A DNA stretch of 64,000 nucleotides from Cavenderia fasciculata (Eukaryota; Evosea; Eumycetozoa; Acytosteliales; Cavenderiaceae): positions 310,001 to 374,000 of the forward strand of contig NW_004457690.1 of NCBI RefSeq assembly GCF_000203815.1, given 5' to 3'. Of this stretch, positions 23,384-35,327 are shown piece after piece. Made by a program: the position numbers and the translations under genes. Each line of letters starts with the position of its first letter. Positions within the stretch are counted from its first letter, which is position 1. The notes beneath the pieces are model-generated. The model did no database searches. It saw nothing but the letters and a program-made list of their open reading frames with translations, and was not told the origin of the DNA.

Positions 23384-25664
23384 ATGACACATACAACATT
23401 TATAACAATATTTAGAAATATAGTTATTAGAAATAACATATTTAATAGTTTAGAAGATACAAGATTAAGTTATGATGTTGGAGTTAAAAAAGGAGGAGGT
23501 GTATACAACCAATCAATCAAGGGTAGAGAATTGATTGAAAGGTCAAAGACTGATCCTCTTTGTTTGCTGAGGTTTGCATTGCCATGGTCATTTATTAGAT
23601 ATTATCTACCAATACCTTTGTCGACAAAGGATGACCTCTTTGTTGATCGTGACAAACGTAGCAAAGCAATCAACAAATACATCAAACATCAAAATGCAAC
23701 TTTGGACACACTACAACACCTCATCGATGACTGGTCACCTGACTTTATTCCCGATGATCATATTATCAAATCTCTTTCAAAAAGAGGTGCTCTAGATATA
23801 ATCATATTTCTGCACAAGCGATATTCACATGCAGACAACAAAGAAATTTGTGATCGAAAGAATAGGTTGGTATGTAATTCTGCAATGCATCATGCAGCAG
23901 ATGCAGGACACTTGAATGTAATAGAATACCTTTATCAAAATTGTTCCTATCAACCATACCAATTCACAATGTCAACGGCCGCCAGAAACGGACATTTACA
24001 TGTTGTCAAGTGGTTACAAGATCACTATAGTGATACACTCGATACGGCCGGTGATGAAGCATTCTCACCTTTGGCAAGTGCCATATCATGCGGTAGATTA
24101 GATCTAGTCGAGTACCTACACAAAACTAGAACGGAATCTTGTAAACCAAGACATATGGATGAAGCAAGTTCAGGAGGATTCATTGATGTTGTCAAATTCC
24201 TTCATCAACATCGAAGTGAAGGATGTACATCTGGTGCTATTGATGGTGCTGCAGCTGGAGGACATATCAAAATAGTAGAATTTCTTTTTAGAAATCGTAC
24301 AGAGGGATGCACAGACAAGGCAATGCAAATGGCAGTTCGTGGAGGTCATTTAGAGGTTGTACAATTTTTGTATCAAAACAAACCCGGTATTTCAATGGCC
24401 TATATGATGGATACTGCCGCGGCACATGGACATCTCAACATATTAGAGTATTTACAAAATAATGTTAAAGACCCTACATTGTGTTCGATGGATGTATTGG
24501 CAAGTCCTGCAAGAAAGGGATATACGGAGATCGTTAGATTTCTTTGTGAAAATAGACCAAGATGTTGCAAGAAAAAGGGAATTATAAGTGCCGTTGTTGA
24601 AGGTCATTTTGATATGGCCAAATATCTATTTTCAATTGGTGCTACTATCACTGTCAATGCTATCGATTTGGCAGTACGTAATGGGTTGGAAATGGTCACC
24701 TATCTCCACGAAAATGGTCATAGTGCATCGACATTGGCTATGGATTATGCAGCCGAGTTGGGAAATCTACCTCTTGTACAATTTCTTCATTTCAATCGAA
24801 CTGAGGGATGCACTGTTAATGCCATGAACAAGGCTAGTATCGCCGGTTTTTTAAATGTCGTGGAATGGCTACATCATAACAGAAGTGAAGGGTGCACAAC
24901 AGATGCTATGGACGGCGCAGCAGAATATTCTCACATGTCTGTTTTAGAATTCCTTCATTTTAATCGTACCGAAGGGTGTACTACAGAGGCCATGGACAAT
25001 GCTTCATTTAAAAGTTTTGAAATTGTAGAATTTCTTGATAAACATCGTTCAGAAGGTTGTACTCCAAATGCTATGGATATTGTATGTATAAACATAAACT
25101 AAACTAAACAAACAAACAAATATATATTATTATTTATTTATTTATTTATTCTTTTATTTTTCTTTTTAGGCTGCATTATCAGGTAGATCAAATATTATAA
25201 AATTATTACATTATAATAGAACTGAAGGATGTACAACAACGACACTTGATTGTGTTGCTAAAAGTGCGGCCAATACTGGCGACCTAACTATGCTCAAACT
25301 TATTAGTGAGAATAGAACAGAGGGATGTACAACCAATGCAATGGATAATGCTTTTAAATCTATTCCAGTTTTGGAATACCTTTCCAAAAATAGATCAGAG
25401 GGATGCACAACCAATGCAATGGATCTTGCCATGGAACACGGTTACCTAAATGTTGTCGAATGGTTACATCATAATAGAACAGAAGGAGGAACCTCTAATG
25501 GAGTCGACCAAGCCGCTAGAAATGATCATTTGGATGTTTTGAAATTCGTAGTTGAAAATAGAACTGAAGGTAAATCAACCAGTTATGAAAAGGCAATTCA
25601 AAATGCTAATTTCTTTGGAAACATTACTATTTCTTTATTTTTACAAGATCAATTAAATAAATAA
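23384..25664 (+). CDS. ankyrin-repeat protein with EGCT-type repeats
   Basis: Two exons (23384-25081, 25170-25664) join in phase to 730 aa. After a roughly 110-residue N-terminal region the protein is a run of about 15-17 units of 31-34 residues. Each reads roughly G-H-L-x-V-V-E-F-L-H-x-N-R-T-E-G-C-T-x-x-A-M-D-x-A-A. The GHLxVV..L core is ankyrin-like, and the NRTEGCTTxAMD segment is an unusually invariant loop. The units are close in nucleotide sequence too, pointing to recent internal duplication. No signal peptide, no catalytic domain. Probably a protein-interaction scaffold; partners unknown. A related gene follows 223 bp downstream. Confidence 0.85.
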
Positions 25665-25887
25665 ATAAATAATTAAATAATTAAATAAATAAATAATTAT
25701 TTATTAATAATATCAATATTATCTTTTTTTTCTTTTTTTTCAAGGCGAACCTCAGATGAAGAAAATCTTGATCTTTATTGATGAATCCTTGTGGATGATT
25801 CATCAAACGACAACATTATAAATATGTAGATACTAGAAGAATAGTTCATTTAAATTAGTGTACTAGTAATTATATAACTTTTGCAAA

Positions 25888-28119
25888 ATGGAGGAGGATA
25901 AAGAAAGAGATAAAGTAGCAGTAGTAGGAGTGGTAGTAGGTGGTGTTGGTAGAGTCTTTAGATCTACATTATTATTGAAACACGTCCTATCATTTATATC
26001 TATAATCAACAAAGAGTTACAACTATCAACTACAAAGTACAAGTATTTCACCAGTGACTCTATATCACATCTTAGATATTGTCATCATGAAGACTTGTTA
26101 TTTGTATCATCACTTGATAAAAGTTTGACCAAGAGACACCAACAACAATTACAACTACAACAAAAACAAAAAGCATTTAAACTATTAGTTTCTAAATTGC
26201 AAGACAATATCAATAACAACAATAATAATTATAATCAATTTATAATTTATTTTCAAGGATTACCAACTATATTAAAGAATTGTAAAGATGTTTTCATACT
26301 CAAACAGATTCATCAATTATATCCACACTACTTTTATCAACATGACAATGATGACGACGACAAAGACGGTCTTTCAAAAAAGAATGGTTGGATAGTTGAC
26401 AATATAGCAGCAAGTGGTAGTTTTGCATGTTTACTCTATGCCATAGAGACATTAAAGTCTAAACCTTCTACCAAAACACTAGAGATGGCTTCAGAGTATG
26501 GTCATACAAATCTATTTGCTTATTTATGTGAAACGTATCCAGAGCTTGGAATTGGACGGTCGTTTGATGTGGCTGCTAGCTATCCACACATGACCATTCT
26601 CAAATACATCTTGGAGAATAGGACTGAATGCTGCTACACAGTCTCTACTCTAGCATCGATTGCTGCCACTGATGGTATTGAAGAGGCCAAACTCTTGTTG
26701 GCGCACAAGAACAAACGCTTGTTAAAAAGCAAAGACAATCGGTTCTACCATTTTGCCGACTTTTCAGTGGTGCGTGGCCACTTGGACATGGTCAAGCTGT
26801 TTTATTCGCACTTTGGACAGGACCGTTTCTTGAACCGGGCAATCGATCAAGCCGCCGAACTAGGTTACTTGGACATTGTAATCTACTTGAAAGAGACGGT
26901 AAAATTGGTAGAATCACAAGACTCTATCAATTATAGTGCAAAGAATGGACACGTTCACGTGGTGCGTTATCTCTGTGAAATCAACAAGAAAAGAGAACTT
27001 GGTTTCAACCTTGGAGACGCTATCAACAAGGCAGCTGCTGAGGGTCAATTGGCAGTTGTTGAATATCTTTGTGGTATCGGTGCAGAATGCGACAAGAAAA
27101 TGTCAATGCATTATGCATCGATCAATGGTCATTTAGAGGTGGTTCAATTTATTGATCGACACTACCAAGGTGGTGAATGCAAGTCTGATACTATATCCGA
27201 TATTTGTCGTATTGGAAAAGGTGACTATTTGGCAATGTTTAAATACATGATACAAAAGTATCCATGTAAAGGTCATGATGCACAACAAGTTATTTTGAGC
27301 TCTGCAGCTCAACGAGGATGTGTCTCTCTCTATAAAGCCATTCTCAAACACTTGGAAATTGATTTGGACGATCCTTTGACTTGGTCGAATCATCAAGGTT
27401 CTTCACATCCCATTCCTTTTTGGTCGCACATTGCACCGCCCCATGTCAAACTAGATCTTTCCTTTTGGTTAATCAAAAAGTTTTCTCATTTGATGGCACC
27501 GTCCTACTATACACAGTTTCTCAGTTTCTCATCACCCTCTTATCAATATCCATTGGACATTATCGAATACATTTATTGTAAATGTCCAGAAGTGTTTAAC
27601 TATTCAACCAGTCAAATCTTACTCAACAAGGCATGCATTCGTAATAATGTCGATTTACTTGCCTTTTTCCACAAAAATGGTTTACCTGCACCTAGTCGTG
27701 ACGTCTTGAACGTTGCATGTTCCAGTGCATCCCTCGAGTGCATCAAGTTTATCTATGAAAACTATGGCCACATTGAACATTTACGGTTCAATAGCGCCTT
27801 GCTCGAACATGCATGTAGGACAACAGAAGAATCACTAGAAATGATTCAATACCTTTCAACTATAATCAAGCTCAAGAAACAGCCACTTCATAGAATACTA
27901 CAAAATGCAATTGGCAAAAAAAACGAAGAAATGGTTCAATTTATATACAACAACAATGTAGATAAAATCAAAAAGTTATATTCTCAACCAACAACAGCAC
28001 CAACAAATCAATTTGGTAATCAAACTCTATTAAAAGTGATAAAAGCAACTGGTAATGTTAGAATAATGGAGTTTTTCTTTTTAAATATGCCAACCCTATC
28101 AATAATTGAAGAAAAATAG
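25888..28119 (+). CDS. ankyrin-repeat protein
   Basis: Single exon, 743 aa, same strand and family as the preceding gene. The N-terminal part (about 1-130) contains LLLKHVLSFISIINKELQ, comparable to the F-box-like start of the relatives, plus a Gln-rich stretch. The rest is degenerate ankyrin units (EYGHTNLFAYLCE, RGHLDMVKLFYSHFG, AELGYLDIVIYLKETV, KNGHVHVVRYLCE, AEGQLAVVEYLCGIGAE, INGHLEVVQFIDRHY). One ILENRTECC echoes the EGCT motif of its neighbour. The tandem pair is probably an old duplication. Function unknown. Confidence 0.83.
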   Translation: MEEDKERDKVAVVGVVVGGVGRVFRSTLLLKHVLSFISIINKELQLSTTKYKYFTSDSISHLRYCHHEDLLFVSSLDKSLTKRHQQQLQLQQKQKAFKLLVSKLQDNINNNNNNYNQFIIYFQGLPTILKNCKDVFILKQIHQLYPHYFYQHDNDDDDKDGLSKKNGWIVDNIAASGSFACLLYAIETLKSKPSTKTLEMASEYGHTNLFAYLCETYPELGIGRSFDVAASYPHMTILKYILENRTECCYTVSTLASIAATDGIEEAKLLLAHKNKRLLKSKDNRFYHFADFSVVRGHLDMVKLFYSHFGQDRFLNRAIDQAAELGYLDIVIYLKETVKLVESQDSINYSAKNGHVHVVRYLCEINKKRELGFNLGDAINKAAAEGQLAVVEYLCGIGAECDKKMSMHYASINGHLEVVQFIDRHYQGGECKSDTISDICRIGKGDYLAMFKYMIQKYPCKGHDAQQVILSSAAQRGCVSLYKAILKHLEIDLDDPLTWSNHQGSSHPIPFWSHIAPPHVKLDLSFWLIKKFSHLMAPSYYTQFLSFSSPSYQYPLDIIEYIYCKCPEVFNYSTSQILLNKACIRNNVDLLAFFHKNGLPAPSRDVLNVACSSASLECIKFIYENYGHIEHLRFNSALLEHACRTTEESLEMIQYLSTIIKLKKQPLHRILQNAIGKKNEEMVQFIYNNNVDKIKKLYSQPTTAPTNQFGNQTLLKVIKATGNVRIMEFFFLNMPTLSIIEEK

Positions 28120-28472
28120 TTAAATAAATAAATAAATTAATAAATAAATTAATAATAACAATTAGATAAATCAGATTCCGATTCACGTGAGTTCAATTAG
28201 ACCAAACAGATTCCTTTTTCCATCTTCTGCGGTCAGAAGATTTTTTTTTTTAACCCCTTTTAAAAAACCTCGAGTCCGAATCCGTCTGGTTCCCGTTGAT
28301 CTGTGGTTCAAGAATGACAACTTTAATTCTGATTGTCTCTCAGAATCAAATACCAATTCAATATAAATGGGTATGAAAAATCATCATTCAATTCATTCAA
28401 TTCAACAAACAAACAAACAAACAAATAATTAATTTTTAATCACAATAACTTTTATAAATACTATTATAAAAA
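28120..28472. other. intergenic with small hairpins
   Basis: Contains an E-box-like CACGTG at about 28192, and a perfect hairpin ATCTTCTG-CGGT-CAGAAGAT near 28222-28241. A second foldback ATTCTGA..TCAGAAT lies near 28327-28347. It ends with a Dictyostelium-style A/T promoter before the SnoaL-like gene. No coding frame. Confidence 0.5.
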
Positions 28473-28892
28473 ATGTCATCAAATATTAGATCAAACTTGG
28501 AAGCTATTATCAAGGGTATTCAAGAACATAAGATTCTTGAAGTCTTTGAAAAGTATTATCATGCAGACATTGTAATGTTTGAAAAGGGTGATTCAACCAA
28601 TCGTATTGGTAAAGATGCAAATAGAAAGGCTGAAGAAAGTTTTGTCAATAATGCTACTATTCATGAAGCAAAAGGTAATTTAATATCTTTCTATTTACTA
28701 CTCATTAAAACATAACTATAATAATATTCTAATATTCTTCTTTGAATAGTATTAAAAGTTCTAGTTGATGGTAATAATTCAGCCTATGAGATGTATATGG
28801 ATTTCACATATGGTGGCCACAAAGTTCAAAAGACTCAATGGGCTCTTCAACAATGGAAGGATGGTTTAGTTATCAAAGAAGAATTCTTCTAA
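28473..28892 (+). CDS. SnoaL/NTF2-like small protein (intact copy)
   Basis: Two exons (28473-28674, 28750-28892) join in phase to 114 aa. The pattern fits the SnoaL-like/ketosteroid-isomerase fold: N-terminal helix (LEAIIKGIQEHKILEVFEKY), a strand with VMFEKGDS, a helix (DANRKAEESFVNNA), then beta strands (LKVLVDGNNSAYEMYMDFTY, QWALQQWKDGLVIKEEFF). The small pocket protein may bind or isomerise a small molecule; substrate unknown. A frameshifted near-copy lies at 3863-4287, with high identity even at the nucleotide level. Confidence 0.8.
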
Positions 28893-28981
28893 ATCAAAAA
28901 AAGAAATATAAATCTTGTATTATATAAATATAAATAAATAACAAATAATTTTGAAAAATACTATATATTATTTATTATTTA

Positions 28982-30370
28982 TTATTTTTTATTTATTAAA
29001 TCTAAACAATCTTTTGATTTTTTAAATTTACCAATTTGTTTATAAAGATCACTTGCTTGTTTATAAAATTGAATTGATTGATCTTGATAGAGTGGTGACA
29101 TTTTCATCAAATCTGCCAACGATTTACAAATATCTGGATCAAGAGAACCTTTTTCCTGTGATTCTTTGTATTGTTGGTGACGAATCGATAAAAGACTGGT
29201 ATAGGTTTGTTCCCAGAAAGATTGATCTTTACAATGTTTGACTATATTTTCAAGATGACCAAGTGAAATTGATACATCCAATGGTTTGAATGAACTTGAT
29301 AACCAGATTTGATTAAAACACCAAAGATGCTTTTCTTCATCGTTGAGGTTTTTGGCGAGGTTTGAAGGTAACATGGACAATGACTTTTCAAACAACGTAA
29401 TAGCTTGTTTCATTCCAGTTTGTTGGTGTTGTTTTTGTGCCGATGTCATGGTATGCCAATTTGGTTGTTTGTAGAGACTATCTACTTTGTTGTATTCCAT
29501 GATACCAGCCTTGTGGAATTGTTTGGCAGCATCGAGTGGATTCAATCTAGCAATAATGTACCCCAACTCTATATACAATTGATTGTTTTCGGGATAGGTT
29601 GCAAAGAGGTAGTCGAAAATCTTTGCGATCGATTCAACACTCTTACTTGCTACATATGGACAATCTAAACTTTGATTTAGATACTTTAGAGCCAGTGGTA
29701 GACTACCATCCTTGTTTAATATTGTCAACCCCAAGAAATGGTCAACATCACAATACTCTGGTAATATTTCCTTTGCTTTTTCGAAATGTTCCATTGCCAT
29801 ATCCCATGATTCCGATCTTCTATATAATACTCCAATATTATAATGTACTTTTGCACTATTTGGGCAAACCTTAAAAAAACCAAAGTATAAATAAAATAAA
29901 TTAAATAATTAGGAAAATATTATTTCTAATTTATAAATTTACATACCTCTAAAGCACTAAAGAATAAATTAATATCATCTTCCCAATCAATATTTCTTTG
30001 ATATGTTCTATATCCATAAAGTGAAGAAATAATAATTGAAATTAAACAAACTGTAATTGTAATTAATTTAAATTTGTTTGAATATTTTGTTGTAGAGATT
30101 GTAGTAACTTGATCTTGTTTCTTATCTCCATCTGTTTTCTTTAAATTATTATACTCTCTTTGTTGTTGTAACAAAGATAATTCCAATTTAACCAATGGAA
30201 TTGTAATTAATCTTGAAATGATTAAACAAAAAGCAATGGATGGAAGATAAAGTAATCTTTCACCAATCATTGTACCAACCCAGAAAAATAGATTAGATGA
30301 TGGTAAAAATGTTATCACTCCAAATATACATAACCATAATATATTTGATGAATCATAATTAAATTTATCA

Positions 30371-30414
<44 letters not shown>

Positions 30415-31683
30415 TTTGGTTGATTTTGAGGTTATAGACTTTTTAATATTTTTGAGAGATTCAATAAAATTAAGTTTAGAGAATGAAAAGAGGATGGTAA
30501 AGGAGATGGAGGTGTATACTAGGAGTGATTTAATATTTGATGGATCTAATATGTTGTGAATGAGGGGGATACAATTAAAACTCCAATCAGCAGACATTTC
30601 ATGTGGGAATAATAAGAGCATAAAATATTTGTAGTGTAGATGGAAGAGGGAGAGGATTCTAGTTTGTTGATCTGGATGACGAGCAATTGGATTCTCTAAG
30701 AATCTAAAATTATCTAGAAATACTGATACAGTGATATACTTTCTAAATGCCATATAAGCAATAGCAACACAAACCAATCCAAATGTACGCATTATAAATT
30801 CCTTCCAAGCATCCATTGAAATTGGAATAACCGATCGTCCTTGAGTCTTTCGATAATTCAATACGACCAATTCGAGAGCAGGCAATATAATGACCAACAT
30901 GTATCCAGTTTCTTTGCAAAGACATGCACAAATGAAAAATACCAACGATCCAAGATAGGGAGCCACCGATGAACCTTGGTAATTAAAAGAAACGACATAT
31001 GAAAATATGGACAACATTATAAACAATGTACATAATGTTTCACTTCTTCCAACTATACCAGATACCGCTTCTGTATGAATAGGATGTAATGCAAAAAACA
31101 TAGCTCCAATAAAACTTGCCAATTCATCAGAAACTAACATTTTTGGTAAATATGATGAAAATGATGAAAATGACGAAAATGAAGTGGATGAAGATGAAGA
31201 AGATGATATGTGTTGTTGTTGTTGTTGTTGATTGTTTCTATAGGAGAATAAAAATATTGCAAGAAAGAATACATAGATTGATACAACAGCATGAAGCATG
31301 ATGTTTGTGAGATGAAAGAATTCTGTTTGATTGGTTGATAGATGAGACATTGCAGCATTGAATCGAAACGATAGGGTTGTCAATGGACGATAAGACTTGT
31401 GTGAAGTATTACTCTTTAGATTCTGTCCCCAAAAGTCATGAAGGAAAAAGACATCATAAAGGTATGTTCCAATTGATCGATTATCTGATGATGATGATGG
31501 TAACGATGATGATAATAATAAAGGTAGACGAACATCTGGATTATCTACTATTGCAAATTGATCATCAAAGCAAAAGTCAGATTCCAATGTATTTGAATAC
31601 ACCAACACTGATACTAAAAAGATAATAATCGAATAGATTGCTAATCTAATAAATATTAATAATTCTTTCTTTTCTTTTGTCAT
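28982..31683 (-). CDS. TMTC-type membrane protein with TPR repeats
   Basis: Two exons (29947-31683, 28982-29869) join in phase to 874 aa. The start is the ATG at 31683; the frame extends one GTG further. The N-terminal half is a multi-span GT-C-type membrane domain with YSNTLESDFCFDDQFAIVDN, SYRPLTTLSFRFN, FFALHPIHTEAVSGIVGRSE and a DUF1736-like loop (FMLLLFPHEMSADWSFNC). These are hallmarks of TMTC proteins. The second exon (296 aa) holds TPR-like helices (VHYNIGVLYRRSESWDMA, YIELGYIIARLNPLDAAKQF). Animal TMTCs are ER O-mannosyltransferases for cadherins (established). The acceptor here is unknown. A polyN tract interrupts the membrane domain. Confidence 0.87.
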
Positions 31684-34079
31684 CACTCTTTATAAATATA
31701 TATATATATATTATATAATAAAAAAAAGAGAAGACAAAAGAGACAAAAGAGACTCATATGAATCGACCAAACAAGATATTTTTATATAAAATATTTTAAA
31801 AAAAAAAAGGTGGGCTGTTCATCATCAGATATCTCCGTTTTGAACTTTGAAAGGCTCTCCTCTGTACCCAGATTACTAAACCTCTCTCTCTTTTAAATTA
31901 ATTAATTGTTTATTTCAAAGGTTATTCTATTTTTAGAAAAATGATGATGATGATGTGTGAGAGATATATATTCCAAACAAACCCCATGTCTCTAAAGATC
32001 AAAAAGTATCCAGTCAGGTCAGGTATTCTGCGAGTACTCTCTTTTTTAACTGATTAGATTTCAACTTAAATTTACCTCCATGAGGAATCAAATCGCCCCG
32101 ATTCAAACAGCGCCCCTCCCCGCCCACACACCCAAAAAGATATTTTTTGAATTTTTTTTTTTGAATTTTGGGAGCTCCACCCAACGTCTTTGATCAACTG
32201 TTTGGCATCACCAATAGCTATCAAGTGTGGATGTCGAGAGAGAAAAGTTTGTGTGTATACAATAATAATCATAATAATTAAACAACAAAAAGAGAGAAAG
32301 AGAAAGAGAAAGAGAAAGATAACACTACTCCCTACTACTACTACTACTACTACTATTTATTATTTATTGGAGAGAGAGAGCAACGACGTGGAATTGTTGT
32401 TCATACTTTTTATAAATCCGACGGATAGATTCGATAGATAGATAGTACTCTTTAAAAGGTATATAAACCACTTTTTTTTTTTTCCTCTATTCTATTCATT
32501 CCAATCATTGTACCAAAAGTGTCATTCTGATGCAGATACAACAACAATTCAAACAAACACAGTACTGTTTACGACAACTCATTGAGTGACACCTGCAACA
32601 GCAGCAATAAAGTAGTACTATTTTATCGCCTAATAATAACAACAACAACAGCAATAGAAAAGGGGAATCAAACATCATCATCAACTACTAGTCGTACATT
32701 TGACTATTGTTGTGATAATAATAACAGTATTAGCACGATTGTTTAAATCCATGGATGGAAATCTAAAAAAAAAAAAAAAAAAAAAAAAAATCAACAGCCC
32801 AAAAGTGGAAGAAGTTGGAGGGAACCTAAATGACATGGATACATCATCAAAACAAATGTTTTATTTATTACTATTAGAGAGGGAGATAATAGTCTCTCGT
32901 CGAGTCGTATTTAAATTTAACCCAACCCTCACCTGTCCTGTATTATATTGTGTGTGTGTTGTGTTATATATATGTGCGCCCAACATCCAACAACATTTTC
33001 AACTTCAATTCACAATAATAATAAAATAACAACGAGTACAGTGGTGGTTTGTGTGTGTGTGTAACATCAACAACAACAACAACAACAACAAACACAATCC
33101 ACTTAACAGTTGAACATGCAACAAAAAAAGGGGTATATACGACTAGCTAGTTTATCATCCAAAACCAAAAGATCCAAACATCGGTTAGTTTATTTTTGAT
33201 TTTATTTTAAACCTACCCACCATAACATTGTTTAGCACAATCCCACACACACCTTTTCTTTTTGATTCCCTCCCATCCACCATATATCACAAAACACACA
33301 CACACACGATCAGCTCTCCTGCTGCTGCTGTTGTTGTTGTTGTTGTTGTATATCTCAGTAGTACCTAGGTCAAAAGTAGTACAATAATAACAGCACCCAC
33401 ATACACTGACACACTGCTGCTGCTACTGCTGTTTGCAACAACCAAGAAATAAACTAAAAAAAAAAACTGATCCATCACTTTAATCCATCCATCACAACCA
33501 CAATAACAATAATGATATTAAAACAACACCATCAGGAACAACATCATCATCATCAGTAGTTAGAGAGAGAGAGAGAACAACCAAAAAAAAAAAAAACAAA
33601 AAAGAGATTTACTAATTTTATACCTACCTACCTTCTCATCATCACCTCTACCTACCTCTTTTTTTTTTTTTATATATTTAAATAATTATTTATTTATAAT
33701 TATATATAATAATTATCTTATCTATCTATTCATTCATTTATTATTAATTATAGTTTTAGTAATAGTACCAAAGAGAAAAAAAAACAATAGTCGTAGTAGT
33801 GATCAAAAAGATAACAACAACAACAACAATCATATAAGTTTTATCTCTTTTTCTACTCTTTTTTTTATTTTATTTTATTTATATTTATTTATTATTTTAC
33901 ATATATATCTATAATCGACATATATATATATATATGTAGTTGTATTAATAATTAATTGTATTACCATCATTTAAAAAACACAACAACCAAACAAACTAAT
34001 CAATCACCAACTACACCCATCCTACTCACACTCACTTTTTTTGTACTCTTATAAATTAAAAATAATATAATTTTTTTAA
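31684..34079. other. 2.4-kb intergenic, SCP phosphatase upstream region
   Basis: No convincing gene. It is rich in simple sequence: GA tract about 32290-32320, a CTA/TAC run about 32330-32355, a 26-bp poly-A at about 32766-32791, CAA and CAACAA runs near 33070, and CTG/TTG near 33320. A possible 5'-UTR intron with GTTAGT donor near 33184 and TTTAG acceptor near 33236 would fit a long leader of the downstream gene. A minus-strand patch near 32160-32240 (HPHLIAIGDAKQLIKDVGW) reads like protein but has no supported gene model. Confidence 0.45.
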
Positions 34080-34966
34080 ATGGATAATCCAATCGCACAA
34101 GTATCAAAAAATGATACATTAAATAATAATAGTAACAGTAATATTAATGGAGATGGTCGGAACTTTTCTAAAAACAATAAGAACTCCTCCTCCTCTTCAT
34201 CAGCAACGGCTGGAACAAATAGCAATGGAAAAAAGAAAAACTCTAATGGATTGGTAAAGGCATTTTTATGTTGTTTTATTGGAGACAATAGCAAAAAGTC
34301 GTCGTCGTCGTCGTCTGGCAATCATAGTGGGTCTAGTGCCAATGGGACGTCTAGCGGAGCCACTCGTCAAGAACTCCTTACCAATGTAAATAATAACTAT
34401 GCATCGGGTGCCGGCATGGAAGCGCTCCTGCCACCACCACACGCAAAACATCTCAACAAAAAGACACTTGTACTCGATCTCGATGAGACATTGGTCCACT
34501 CGTCGTTCAAGCCCGTTGCCAACCCCGACTTTGTCGTGCCCGTCGAGATTGAGGGCATCATTCATCAGGTCTTTGTCGTAAAGAGACCCCATGTCGACGA
34601 GTTTTTGCGTGCTGTCGGTGAACACTTTGAAATTGTTGTTTTCACTGCCAGTCTTGCCAAATATGCCGATCCAGTACTCAACCTGCTCGATAAATACCAG
34701 GTCGTCCATTGGAGACTTTTCAGAGAGTCTTGTCACAACCACAAGGGCAACTATGTCAAGGATCTTTCGAGAATTGGAAGAGACCTAAAATCTACCATCA
34801 TTATTGACAATTCACCAACATCGTACATGTTCCATCCAGAGAATGCAATCCCTGTAGACAGTTGGTTTGACGACGAAAAAGATAGAGAATTATTAGAATT
34901 GATACCTTTATTGGAAGATATTACAAAGGTTGATGATGTTAGACCTGTTTTAGATAGTACAAGGAA

Positions 34967-34973
<7 letters not shown>
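34080..34973 (+). CDS. SCP-type RNA polymerase II CTD phosphatase
   Basis: Single exon, 297 aa. The catalytic FCP1/SCP domain starts with [15 protein letters not shown] (about 129-143). It holds the nucleophile Asp133 and acid/base Asp135 in DxDET, then [35 protein letters not shown] and [17 protein letters not shown]. This is the short SCP form without BRCT. The N-terminal 120 residues are Ser/Asn low complexity and include LCCF (Cys64-65), a possible palmitoylation site as in some SCPs (inferred). It should dephosphorylate Ser5 of the Pol II CTD or related phosphoproteins. The catalytic half is less AT-rich than the flanks. Confidence 0.93.
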
Positions 34974-34997
<24 letters not shown>

Positions 34998-35327
34998 GAT
35001 AAAAAATAATAATACAAAATTCTCTTTTTAAATAATAATAATAATAATAATAATTAACTAATAACAAATGTAACGATTAAATAACAACAAAAAAACCAAC
35101 CAACCAACATTCTTTACTACTACTATAAAAAAAAAACAAAAAATGGTTAATTAAAATATAACCTTTTTTTTTTTTTTGTGAAATTTATAAAACTCTCCTC
35201 TTTCCTCCTTTTTATATTATAATATATTAAAACAAATTATTTGTTTTTGTCAAATAAAATAAGCATTCTTTTTTTTTTTTTTTTTTTTGTTTTACCAAAT
35301 ATTTACAAAGTTTTGTGTACAAGATTT
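34974..35327. other. convergent intergenic, poly-A/poly-T rich
   Basis: Holds long A and T runs and an AAT microsatellite; serves as 3' flank of two convergent genes. Nothing else seen. Confidence 0.6.

Noticed and set aside
32072-32272. 66-aa minus-strand frame with HPHLIAIGDAKQLIKDVGW
   Set aside because: Protein-like wording but no start, splice partner or family; left as an intergenic note.
34266-34742. 158-aa minus-strand open frame
   Set aside because: Antisense to the catalytic domain of the SCP phosphatase, where low AT content removes stops.
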